25,622 bases of DNA, taken from contig NW_003149279.1 in the NCBI RefSeq assembly GCF_000003605.2, positions 12,922-38,543 on the forward strand, read 5' to 3'. Source of the DNA: Saccoglossus kowalevskii (lineage: Eukaryota; Hemichordata; Enteropneusta; Harrimaniidae). This document shows positions 1-14,973 of the stretch, one piece after another (the stretch's first letter is position 1; every line of letters begins with the position of its first letter). The notes beneath the pieces are model-generated. The model made no database searches and was not told the DNA's origin. It saw nothing but the letters and a program-made list of their open reading frames with translations. The position numbers were made by a program, and so were the translations under genes.

Positions 1-3
1 ACC

Positions 4-161
4 AGTACAATACCTGGTAAGTTGTGTGCCAGTACAATACCTGGTAAGTTATGTGCCAGTACAACACCTGGTACGTTATGTGCCAGTACAACACCTGGTA
101 CGTTATGTGCCAATACAGCACCTGGTAAGTTATGTACCAATACAGCACTTGGTTATATACC
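4..161. repeat. 27-bp minisatellite, about 5.9 units
   Basis: Units start at 4, 31, 58, 85, 112 and 139. The consensus begins AGTACAATACCTGGTAAG and ends TTATGTGCC; the last unit is truncated and diverged. Neighbouring units share variants (units 3 and 4 both have ACAACACC and GGTACG), as expected from local unit duplication. Each unit can pair ACCAG with CTGGT across an 8-nt loop, and several contain GGTAAGTT, which resembles a splice donor. The array may continue left of the window. Confidence 0.95.
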
Positions 162-575
162 AACAAAATACAACTTACTGACCCAAAATGAGTGATTGTA
201 GTGACACAATGAATGGAGCCTATTTTATTTTGAAGGTTTTGGAGGTTGTAGTATTTCCCAGGGGACGTGACCAGAATGTATCAACATCAATTGTGACATT
301 TATGCAAATATATTTTCACACACACCTGAACCTAAAGGCATTTCCCATTAGATATCTGAAAATAATCTAATCGAACACATCAGATTAGTATTTGTACTTA
401 CCAGGTATCTTCTGTGGCACCATCAGATTATAAAATTAATGGACATGTCAGATTTTGGGAAAGTTTTACTAGACATTTGATTTTGCTGTTTACACTGTTT
501 TTGTCGGATAAGATTATTGTAACACTGAATACATTGTCACTTGTTATGGTTGATGCAAGCCATTAACTTAATTGA

Positions 576-4864
<4,289 letters not shown>

Positions 4865-5235
4865 AGATAGCATGACGTCATTTGAGCATTGCCAACATGG
4901 TTATATTATATGCATACTCAGCTATACAAAAGTTGTGAAATATATTTCAAAAGAAAAAAAAAAGTTGATATTGAAATGCTAATCTTGTACATGTACTCCA
5001 GTACTAATTTTACTACATAATGATTTGTATATTAATTCGCACAAATTAATTAATAGCTATTTTACTATTGTAATATTCATGACGTATTGATAAGATTAAT
5101 TTTACAAATCATATTTGCATTTGTATCTTTATGCATTCCATGTACCATAATACTGAATATCTATTTTTTAACCACCAATTGTCAGAGGCTCTCGAATTTT
5201 ATGCAGAAATAAAAATAGAAAGGTTTACATATGTT
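4865..5235 (+). terminator. 3' UTR and poly(A) signal of the GAA-like gene
   Basis: An AATAAA at 5208-5213 lies 344 nt after the stop. It is followed about 20-35 nt later by a GT-rich stretch (ATGTTATGTGTGAGT), the usual arrangement for cleavage and polyadenylation. A perfect CRE-type palindrome TGACGTCA sits at 4873-4880, just after the stop. The earlier AATAAA at 4184-4189 falls inside the last intron. Confidence 0.7.
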
Positions 5236-7261
5236 ATGTGTGAGTCATCGGTTTGTTTACTGATTCAATGATTACAAAATAATTATTCATTCATTGATAT
5301 ATATTATCACACCTAGATGAAGAAAACACATAATAAATCAGCCTGAGATCATTTGGAATCGGATCAGATACACCAGCACTTGTGATCATTTAGAGTTGCT
5401 CTACTAAGAAATTGTAAAACGTAATTAGATTATATATAAATCGAGTTTAGTCTGTTATGTGCTGTTGTGTATTTTTATCAAAAATTCTAGGAGCTATAAC
5501 ACAAATTGGGGAAAATTGTATAAAACTTTTAACATGCTTAGTAGATACCCGAAAGCCTGAACACTATTCGAAATAGCAAGTATACACAAAACCGTATACA
5601 ACAAGCATGTTTCATTACATGATTCAGTCATAACCAACAATTTCCTTTTGCATCTTATTTCCTGTGTCAGAAAATTGACTTGATATGCTGAATTAACTTT
5701 CTGGCCACCTAATATATATTTGCGAATATTGTAATGACGAGGAGACGGGGTTGTGTTATCATCATCTATTTATCATGACATATACTACCAGCCATGTACG
5801 TTTGAGTAGGTAACATGAAAACCTGTACCTATACATGGTGCTTCACGGTCATACCACCCCACCCCCCAATTGGTGGTCATAAGCTGTGAACTACTATTGA
5901 TTGACAATAACAGTAATCACGCAGTTTGTATATTACCTATTCGTGCCGTTGACTGCCTATGCCACATACCATTTGGTCTGGATAGACATTTAATCTGCCT
6001 ATAATGCATTCCACAACCAAGCAGGTCGGGGTAAGGCAGCACGATGATGACAGCCTACTTGATGTCATTGATAGCAGATACACATTCCCCTTGCTACTAC
6101 TGAATATGGCTTAATTATTTGCTCGTATCTACATACGCGATATTAAACCCCTGTTGATATACGATATGTTATTTCCTTTACAAAATAGTGATTTGAAAAC
6201 CCAGTGAATATCTCTGCAACGTCAAATCAGAGTATAACAATTACAGTTACTGTTGCATGTTCAGCTCAAACGCCTTCTATGCAGTATTCCTGTACTACTT
6301 TGGTTCCTGACGGGATTCATGACAGTTTGATGGTATTCCAAATATAAAACAATAGGGCTGGAATGAGTGTGGACTAGAGGCGTAATTTAGTGTAGGCTAT
6401 CCTTAAGATCCAAATTTGTTTCAATTCAAGCCAATACAAGACACGGCTCCATCCAATGATTCACTTGCTAAATTAAATAACACAAGACATTTACGTTTTT
6501 AATTAATACAGTGTATCTTTTCACTCTTTATATTTATTCTTAGTAATATTAAATTTACTGTGCCAAATTGGATATAGTAAGTAGGTTACGATCCCATATA
6601 ATTTACTTAACCTCAATGACGCAAGCTATGTTATTATTTTGTTTGACCGCCTAAAGCATTGCTGACTGAAAAGTGCCAGTCTTCTTCTCCAAAAACTAGG
6701 ACACTTCTGGGGTCATAGACGTAACCTCTCCACACACAAACAATAACGCACCCGTTAGTGTATTACATGTACTTGTCGAATAACATTTAGCCAGGCTGTA
6801 CATGTGCATCCTTGTAAAATCTTCATCTATTTATTATGTTGGCAAAGTGTGAACAAATGAATGAATGCATAAATGAGAGAATGGCCCACAAGTGATTCCA
6901 AGGCAATTTATACCTTGATTTTATTTTATTACGACGCACAATCATTAATAATTATCTGCACATTCAAACATTGTGTAATTCCACATAATTGGTATCTATA
7001 ATTGGTAATCCATCACTTTAATGAAAAATATCTATATGTGTCAGAATTTTATTTTTGAAGAAGACTAGTAGTGTTGAGATTAAAGGTATGCACGTGCACG
7101 TGAACTGGAAGAGTAATAATTGTAGAACCAAATGAATGATTATGCTATGTAAACGATTTTAACTGTAACATGGTTTGAAGCATGTATATGGAAAATCACA
7201 TTTGAATTTGCCGCCCGGTATGTGACTGGTTGTTATGGTAAACATCAATGAGTAGATAGCT
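5236..7261. other. Intergenic, no gene seen
   Basis: AT-rich DNA with no open frame showing codon structure or recognisable motifs on either strand. A short GC-rich hairpin-capable patch (GGTCATACCACC ... GGTGGTCATA) lies near 5848-5882. Nothing else is supportable. Confidence 0.6.
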
Positions 7262-7440
7262 AAGGTTGTAAATTTACAGTGTGTACAGGGCACTGTTATA
7301 CTAAAAAAGAACATATTGTATAGCGGCCAAGGCTGTGAATTTACAGCGTGGCTCAAGTACTGTAAGTTATACAAAGGGACGTGAACGCATGGAATGTTAA
7401 GGCTGTAAACATACATTGTGCGGCTGGTACTGTTATACAA
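7262..7440. repeat. Three degenerate tandem units, about 67-70 bp
   Basis: Units begin at 7262 (AAGGTTGTAAATTTACAG), 7329 (AAGGCTGTGAATTTACAG) and 7399 (AAGGCTGTAAACATACAT). Each continues with a GTG-rich stretch and an (A/G)(G/C)(T/C)ACTGT...TTATAC motif. Spacings are 67 and 70. The reverse-strand 95-residue ORF covering it (7159-7446) reads the repeat three times and is probably not a gene. Confidence 0.7.
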
Positions 7441-8270
7441 TGGCATAAAAACAAAGCATACTCTCGTTTTGGTGCATTATTTTAAAACCAGAAAGTGTTT
7501 TCATTTGTTTCGATCGTCAATATCTCATCCATATTTCCTGTCTCAAATAAAAGAATTACGTGTTCTTGGCAAAGTATAAATATAAAACGTACATATTGAC
7601 AAGGGCCTCGGATTGTTGGAAACTATAATTACAACTGGTTATGTCTATGCTCTAATTCTATCATACACTTTGTGAAATTTAATTTCTTCATATCCTAAAC
7701 ATTTATTCTTCATTTTCATCAAACATTAATTATGCTCATTGTAAACGTTACCAAAATAAAAAATATCATCATACCTCAAAAAATAATGAATAATATTTTT
7801 TTCACACACACTGAATGTAATTTTCATACCTTCTGCAAAATGTATTCAGCAATTATAGGGACCTATCTTTATATAGAATGATATGCAATGAGGAAATCCT
7901 CAATGAACCTTATATCGAGGTGAGAGGTGACATTTTAAATTATACCGTCTTCAACGCGCCAGGGTAAGGTCTCTAAAGATTCTTCCTCGCCAAGTACTAA
8001 AACCACTCACGTTCAAACGATCGAGACTTCAATACTAAACATGCTTGCTGGCGTGTATTGAATACTGGAGTTTTAAATTGTATGTTCTCGGTATTACAAA
8101 TCCTATTTGTATCGCTAAAGCCATAAATATACTGTTATAGTCACAGCAATCGTGTATTGTAGGACTAGATCATAAAACATTCACGACTCGGTAACACAAT
8201 TACTCTGCTTTTCACAATGTGGATTACTATTATATTTCAAATAACCTGAGGCCATGTACATCCGGGTATT

Positions 8271-8272
<2 letters not shown>
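7441..8272. other. Intergenic, no gene seen
   Basis: AT-rich sequence with no supportable coding, RNA or repeat structure. Confidence 0.55.

Positions 8273-8323
<51 letters not shown>
8273..8323. repeat. (AT)n microsatellite
   Basis: About 51 bp of uninterrupted AT dinucleotide repeat. Confidence 0.98.
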
Positions 8324-8326
<3 letters not shown>

Positions 8327-10490
8327 TTCGTGTGGGTCATTGATTGAATCGTTCAAATTATCAATTAATATGTAGATTGCTTGACTAATATGGGCAAGTC
8401 GATTTCCAAAGGTTTATCTTCACATATATTCTATTGATCCGTCGTGTCAAGGTGCATGCGTTTAATATACGTACGATAATATAATGGAACAGGATTAATT
8501 TGCAAGCCAAACTGCTCGTTTTTTTCTTCTCCGTCTATTAAATCTCAGCCTCTGCTTCTATTTCTTTCAAAGCGACGTATATATACGTGTACAGAGAATC
8601 CGAACGTTTGGTCTGTTAATATGAATTATATATGGGAATGATCCTGCGCATTTTATGTCACATTATAAAATTATAATAATAATTAAGTATTAAGATCTTT
8701 GACCATTTTACAGAAGATTGATACAAAGAAAATGCTACAATATGAAATGTATAAACATTATAAACTGTATTTTGTGAGCTCGTTATAAAAATAAACTTTC
8801 GACATTGGCTCATGATAAAACGTCACTCCAAGTGTAGAGGGAGAGAACAAAAACATGTCTTTTTTATTACAGTTAAGTTGTTTTTTAGGCAAAATGTAAA
8901 TAATGTATTATTCATGTCTGTCCCATCTCATTTGAAATTGAAAGACTGTTACTAGTTCTAGTTAGTTACTTCGATTTATATTAAGTAAAATGTGTTTTTT
9001 TTTATTCACGCCACTGAGTCATTGTTGTTTCTAAATACAAACTGAGGAATATCTTCAAGCCCTCGGCAAAACCAAATGAGAACAAAATGTGCCTCATATG
9101 TAATTCTCGTTGTTTAAACCTTGGCATTTGTAAACAGAAATTGCTCGTAGTTCCTTAATAAAATGCTACCTTGTTCGATGTCTGCTAGTGTGTGTGCAAT
9201 AATGCCCTACAAAGTCATCAAGGATGGTAATTATACCACGCGTTAGTACTGATATTTATACTCGAATAAACATTTAGTTATTGTACAGTCATTTTCACAA
9301 AGGTAAAAACATAGCTGACATTGTTTATCGCTTTCAAAACTTCTTGTAATATGTTGATAAAAGACATAAGCATACATTAGTACAACGGAATTACATGTAA
9401 ACATGTAGATTACACATTTAACGGGAAAAGGTCAATTTAGTTCGAACAAAATGGGAGGAAAATTCCAAAATAGCCTCTGCCCTATCCACCTGCAACTGTC
9501 GGTTAATGCGTGTAACGCTAAGAGCTGGATCAAAGCACTTCTTGATTAATGAACCAGCCAAGATGTCTGTTACGTCACTTCTACTAAAAGCTACCATCTG
9601 CCCCGTAACACACGCTAGACTAGACTACTGTGATGTACACAATAAACCGCTTTTAGTGAAAGTGTTATCCAAAGTGCTTACTACTATACAGGAGAATGTT
9701 TCCTCGCCTGTCTGAAACATTTCACGATGTGAATTGCCTGGTTGTCATAATAACGGAACTATGAGATCTGTATATTTGACTGTGCATAATATATATGTGG
9801 TCTGAGCATATCCTTGAGGACGAATTAAGCAAAGGATTATTAAATTATACAATAATGTTAGTGCCAATGATATAATGCACAAATATGACCATAGAAATGC
9901 GGGCTTTTTTTAAACATATCAGTATGCTTTAAGGGTACTTCCGACTAAATAAATAAGATCATGGGGTTCCATTGCAGTGCAACTGCTTGAAGTATGTTCC
10001 AAATTAACTAGTTACAGTTGTGTCAACAAAACTTGGCGACGCCGCCGTAAAGATCATATCCACGTTAGCTATATACATGTAGCTTTAAATAGGCAGAGTT
10101 GATATACATATATCACTACTAGTGTACCATGTGTACACAGAATTAAATGCAGTAGGCATTCGTATTAAGTTTCCCAAACGGTGTGCGCTAAAGTTCTATG
10201 GGTCTTTGAACGAAGCAAATACAAAAGGAATACAATCATACCATCATTCTATATTTTGTACATGACCCAGGCGCATGTCATCGCTATTTCAGGTAAATTT
10301 GATCGTCAATACTGTATGAATCTCTGAAATTCAACACTGTGTAATTGCGCGAAGTTATAATAAGCCACTTTGTTGTTGAACATGCCAATGTTGTTGAATG
10401 CACGTATGTATAAATACGCTGCATAGGGTGTACCATTATGTATAGGTATGCTATCACGGGTGTGTGTACATGCGCATTTGAGATTCAGCA
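8324..10490. other. Intergenic, no convincing gene
   Basis: A single 69-codon plus-strand ORF at 9506-9715 has no recognisable domain, signal peptide or splice context, and I treat it as chance. The rest is AT-rich without features. Confidence 0.5.
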
Positions 10491-10582
10491 AACATTCACA
10501 CTGCGTACGTCGTTGCGAAGCCAGGTAGATGGGATTTTGCGTAGTACGAGGTTGAATACCAGATGATGCAGTTAGCTCGTCG

Positions 10583-10994
10583 ATTGGCGAAGAGATGTGA
10601 TATACATATTGATACTAAAACGGCGTAGCGGTGAGCCGAGCAGCGCGTCACCATAGAAACGCTAGCAGGTCTTATTGGCTCAAATTTGAAATATGTCAAT
10701 TGTTTTGTATATCAAGTATGTGGCAGGTATCCGCTGACTCGTAGTTTCGGAAAGTGTCATTGATTGCGTGCTGCGGTTTTTCGGCGGGGAAAATCCGGTT
10801 GTGCTCCACTGGGTGCTTGAGAACGCGTGGACAATACGACATTTATTGGGAATCACGGTTGTTTGATATACTAAGTTACGCGCAAGCCGTAATACTAAAA
10901 CAGTGTTTCCTTCACGTACAAGGGACGTTTTTCATTCTGAGTAAAAAAAAAGTGTCCATCAATTGAATCACTGACCTACTTGAAGATATATATA
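10583..10994 (+). promoter_or_regulatory. Promoter-like patch upstream of the two-TM gene
   Basis: Base composition rises in GC compared with the flanks. Seen directly: ATTGG (inverted CCAAT) at 10583-10587; ATTGGCT at 10674-10680, the inverse of the canonical NF-Y AGCCAAT; GTCACCATAGAAAC at 10647-10660, one mismatch from the RFX X-box GTNRCCNNRGYAAC; TTCGGCGGGGAAAA near 10790, loosely E2F-like; and TATATATA at 10987-10994. Clustered CCAAT and X-box motifs fit a polymerase II promoter for the downstream exon, or a divergent one. Function is inferred. Confidence 0.4.
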
Positions 10995-11008
10995 CGCTGT
11001 TCATTTAT

Positions 11009-11496
11009 ATGTTGCCCGTGCCTGCGACGACAACAATAATGATGAGGACTGAGCCAACAGAAGATGAGTTAGCAGCGAACATTGACCGAAAAAGGCGATT
11101 CTACGTGTATTTGACGCTTCATATATTCGGCGATGCTATCACAGTGATAGGCCTCGGTCTTTCATTTTTACCGCATACAATTCCAAACATAGTTTTCGGA
11201 GCTCTGTTGCTGATAGTGGGTGTAATGCTGGTGCTTTTCACTTTATGCAAATTGCCTAATCTGTTGAACAGGAAGAGCTCTTCTTCGCACGTGGGAAATC
11301 GGAAAAGTGACAGGAACACGTGCGTCATGTACGATATTAATACGGGGTGCGTCAGGACTGATTTAAACACTGACTGTGGCGGCGGAATCATAATGGCGAG
11401 AAACGGCTGTGATGGTGGGAATCAAAGCGACGGTAGACGAAACGATTCGACATTTATGATAAAATCTAGCCCGAGTCTCACATCCACGTCTTGTAG
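11009..11496 (+). CDS. Small protein with two membrane segments, first coding exon
   Basis: The frame is open from ATG 11009 to TGA 11498, but AG|GTGAGT at 11495-11502 is a strong donor that overlaps the stop, so the exon probably ends at 11496 with two bases of a split codon. Numbered from 11009: residues 12-30 are acidic then basic (EPTEDE, DRKRR). TM1 is about 31-53 and TM2 about 60-80 (VFGALLLIVGVMLVLF), joined by a short LPHTIP turn. Basic residues flank both, so both ends are probably cytosolic. Residues 81-162 are a Ser/Asn/Gly-rich tail with scattered Cys. ATG 11009 has a poor context (T at -3) and lies only 15 nt from a TATA-like box, so Met 11 or 12 (11039, 11042; A at -3) is a likely alternative start. 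The hairpin plan recalls small TMEM proteins, but I do not recognise the family. Confidence 0.6.
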
Positions 11497-14258
11497 GTGA
11501 GTATACTCAGAATCGTGGTGGATTTGCCAGTATTTCTCACTATTTCCAATGTTTCTTGAACTCCCTATCATCATTAAAAAAAAACGCCCAGTTGCGCTTT
11601 AACAAATCAGACGTGAAGAATATACAGTTTATATTCGCTATATTGACGTGCTAATTGCGACATTTTTGTGTTCTAACGAGTTTTTTTTTTGTTTTTTTTT
11701 GGTTCATGAACATTTGGTCTGATTTTATCTCTCGTCTGCAATGTTGTCAAGACATAATAAGAGATTTGTCGGCGACAAGGGTATTAAATAACCGTTTAGT
11801 GTTTCGCGTAGTACGGTGTGGGTTTCTTCTTGTCAAATCTGTCAATCATAAGATGACTCCGGTTTGTTTTGATGCATTAGCTACTGATTTCTACAGTAAG
11901 TCACTAGCAGTCTATAAATTCAACCCACGCAGCAGACTGATAGAGCTGAGATTCATCCTTGCGTAGTATAAGTGGCCCAGTCAGTCTGAACGAGAATAAA
12001 AACTTTTTTTTCTAGTAGATGTAACAACTTCAGCTACACACATTGTTCATTAGTCAGCGGCGGCAAGATACATGCACGGACGATCGGTATCGATCGGATT
12101 ACGGTGTCATTATAAGCTTATAAGTTCGACCGACTTCAATGGATTTGTAGGCACATTATTACGTGACGAGATTTTAATCGGCGGTAGTGATGATATCCTA
12201 TTCTATACCGTCTGACAATCAATATCACGATCAACCGTTCTACCTGTCAGGCAGTTTCGCCCACCGCCAGCTACTATGAGCTCTATAATTATTGTATGGA
12301 CGTGTCCCTCAACACGGGGACGGTGATAGACGGTAACATTCCCGCTGATTTATTCTTTAGTTTTTTGGCTTCATTTGATAAATTAGTGAGCTTGTAACAA
12401 CATTTGTGAACAACACAACCTGACAGGCCCGAATAATCACGTCATAGTCTAATAATGTCCCATTTGCACCACGTGAACATATTCTGCTGTAGACAGGCAA
12501 ATGATAGATTCCACTCGCTTATAGGAAATAATAAAACTATCACAGATTACGCACATCCCATAATATACTTCAACAATACTCTCCTTATGGTCTTTTGATT
12601 CACTTAAAAACTAATTTAATTCCAGAACGTGGGATTCATTCTGTATTTACCTTCTGGCATGAAATATCGCATTCTGTCTCCCACTCCCGTTAAGAGCTCA
12701 GGTCATGGGTCAACGTAGCTCAATAAATCCAAGCCCAGTACTCATTCCACTATTCCAAGGTAATATGTAGTAATTTATCTCTTGGGGGTTACCCTATTGC
12801 AGTCACATGTTTCGAATCTCATTCCATTCTTGGTCTGTAATCAAGTTAATTATACTCAGGTGAGTTCGATTCCTTTAATAGGGTTCACTCGATGAGGCGT
12901 CCATCATATAACTGGTCATTTAGTCTAATCTCTTCCGTGCGTCTCCATGCGACCCCCCATTGATCATTCTTGTAATTACGTTAATTTGAATACTGTCTTG
13001 TTAACAATTTTACATTATCAAAGATATTACTTAATATAAAGTACTAATTCAATATACTGTCCAATGCCATTATCTCGAAACCTGTGTACTTTGTCTGCGG
13101 TTTCTTTAGAATAATACAATGCCACATTTCATAGTCGCGTATACCCAGAAAAGTGTGACTTTGAAACATATTAATGTTGAATGAATAAATTGATTAATGT
13201 ATCCATTGACAAAACACGTTCAAGTTCAATGAATTCTCATGTTTAATACCATCTATTACAAGGCGATGTTAAATAAAGCGTATATCAAAATAATTGCATG
13301 TGTAGATACAGGTATATTATTATATTTAGTTAAGTAGCTGTGATTTGAATCCGAGACATTGTCGATGGTCACGGGGTAGGGATGATTCTGGCGGTATCGT
13401 TGATAAAACCCATATGAAGCCGTACTAGGGAATAAAAGGTCGTGGAGTATCCCATTCCAAGGTGCACACACCGTGCTGATACCACATCCATACTGAGTAA
13501 GGAGATACTGACCAGCCTATATATACTGTTTCATATTAAAGTATCAGTTGCTCTGAACTTGCCAACGTATTTCCGCGATAGTTATTTAATTATTCTGACA
13601 ATGATTCACGACAGCTGATTATCGCTTTCACGGAGGTAAAGGATGACCTGATTAAGTGCAGGCTTCGTTCAGTAACAATATATGACTGTAAAGGAATGTA
13701 TTTAGTCATTGATTGGTATATACATACCTATACCAGTGGGTTAGATTTCGCTATTACACTGTACAGTCATGACTTGTGATACAGGATTCGTTACACGTGT
13801 AATGCTAATCCAATTTTATAAACCCCGGTGGTATGTTTTGAATAATTATAGTAGTCAACTGTGATAAATCAGAAATTCCATTTTAATTATAGTGATGGCC
13901 TCTGCTTTGATGAACCGGCTGTTGGATATTATTTGAACACGACTCTTCAAATCGAACAAATATGTACTAGAAAGTGTATACGTATAACCAGAATGTTAAT
14001 TAGTTACGTTTAATTAGTTAATTAGTACTGGTAAGTTGTCAGTAGAGAATCAGCAAGACTAGTAGTTCAAAATAAAATAAAATAGTGAAACATTACGAAG
14101 CTATGTCAAAGTTTAATAAGATGAGGGTATGCAACTGGTGTAATGTATTATGAGGATATGTGAATTACCTGATAAGTTTTCCTGTGGATTTTTTTTACCC
14201 GATACCTTTGCTTATTTACACTGCGTGTAATATGTGCATTTTACTAAAAATATACGGA
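11497..14258 (+). other. Putative intron of the two-TM gene, left of the gap
   Basis: No confident exon is visible. The 103-codon plus-strand frame at 11655-11966 starts at TTG, is low-complexity at its N-terminus and has no domain. The segment contains CGATCGGTATCGATCGG near 12081 and one copy of a 16-nt sequence (12421-12436) repeated right of the gap. Confidence 0.4.
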
Positions 14259-14973
14259 NNNNNNNNNNNNNNNNNNNNNNNNNNNNNNNNNNNNNNNNNN
14301 NNNNNNNNNNNNNNNNNNNNNNNNNNNNNNNNNNNNNNNNNNNNNNNNNNNNNNNNNNNNNNNNNNNNNNNNNNNNNNNNNNNNNNNNNNNNNNNNNNNN
14401 NNNNNNNNNNNNNNNNNNNNNNNNNNNNNNNNNNNNNNNNNNNNNNNNNNNNNNNNNNNNNNNNNNNNNNNNNNNNNNNNNNNNNNNNNNNNNNNNNNNN
14501 NNNNNNNNNNNNNNNNNNNNNNNNNNNNNNNNNNNNNNNNNNNNNNNNNNNNNNNNNNNNNNNNNNNNNNNNNNNNNNNNNNNNNNNNNNNNNNNNNNNN
14601 NNNNNNNNNNNNNNNNNNNNNNNNNNNNNNNNNNNNNNNNNNNNNNNNNNNNNNNNNNNNNNNNNNNNNNNNNNNNNNNNNNNNNNNNNNNNNNNNNNNN
14701 NNNNNNNNNNNNNNNNNNNNNNNNNNNNNNNNNNNNNNNNNNNNNNNNNNNNNNNNNNNNNNNNNNNNNNNNNNNNNNNNNNNNNNNNNNNNNNNNNNNN
14801 NNNNNNNNNNNNNNNNNNNNNNNNNNNNNNNNNNNNNNNNNNNNNNNNNNNNNNNNNNNNNNNNNNNNNNNNNNNNNNNNNNNNNNNNNNNNNNNNNNNN
14901 NNNNNNNNNNNNNNNNNNNNNNNNNNNNNNNNNNNNNNNNNNNNNNNNNNNNNNNNNNNNNNNNNNNNNNNNN
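14259..14973. other. Assembly gap, 715 N
   Basis: A run of unknown bases; the true length may differ. Long frames reported across it on both strands are artefacts. Any exon or transposon inside it would be invisible. Confidence 1.

Noticed and set aside
4-161. CRISPR-like look of regular 27-bp repeats
   Set aside because: The units are contiguous with no unique spacers, and the host is an animal. It is a minisatellite.
7159-7446. 95-codon minus-strand ORF
   Set aside because: It reads through the three-unit degenerate repeat; the PLYN-type peptide recurs only because the DNA repeats.
9506-9715. 69-codon plus-strand ORF
   Set aside because: No recognisable motif; flanked by non-coding AT-rich DNA; length is within chance expectation for a window of this size.
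11655-11966. 103-codon plus-strand ORF in the putative intron
   Set aside because: It starts at TTG, its N-terminus is a poly-T artefact (SFFFVFFWF), and it has no domain or splice context.
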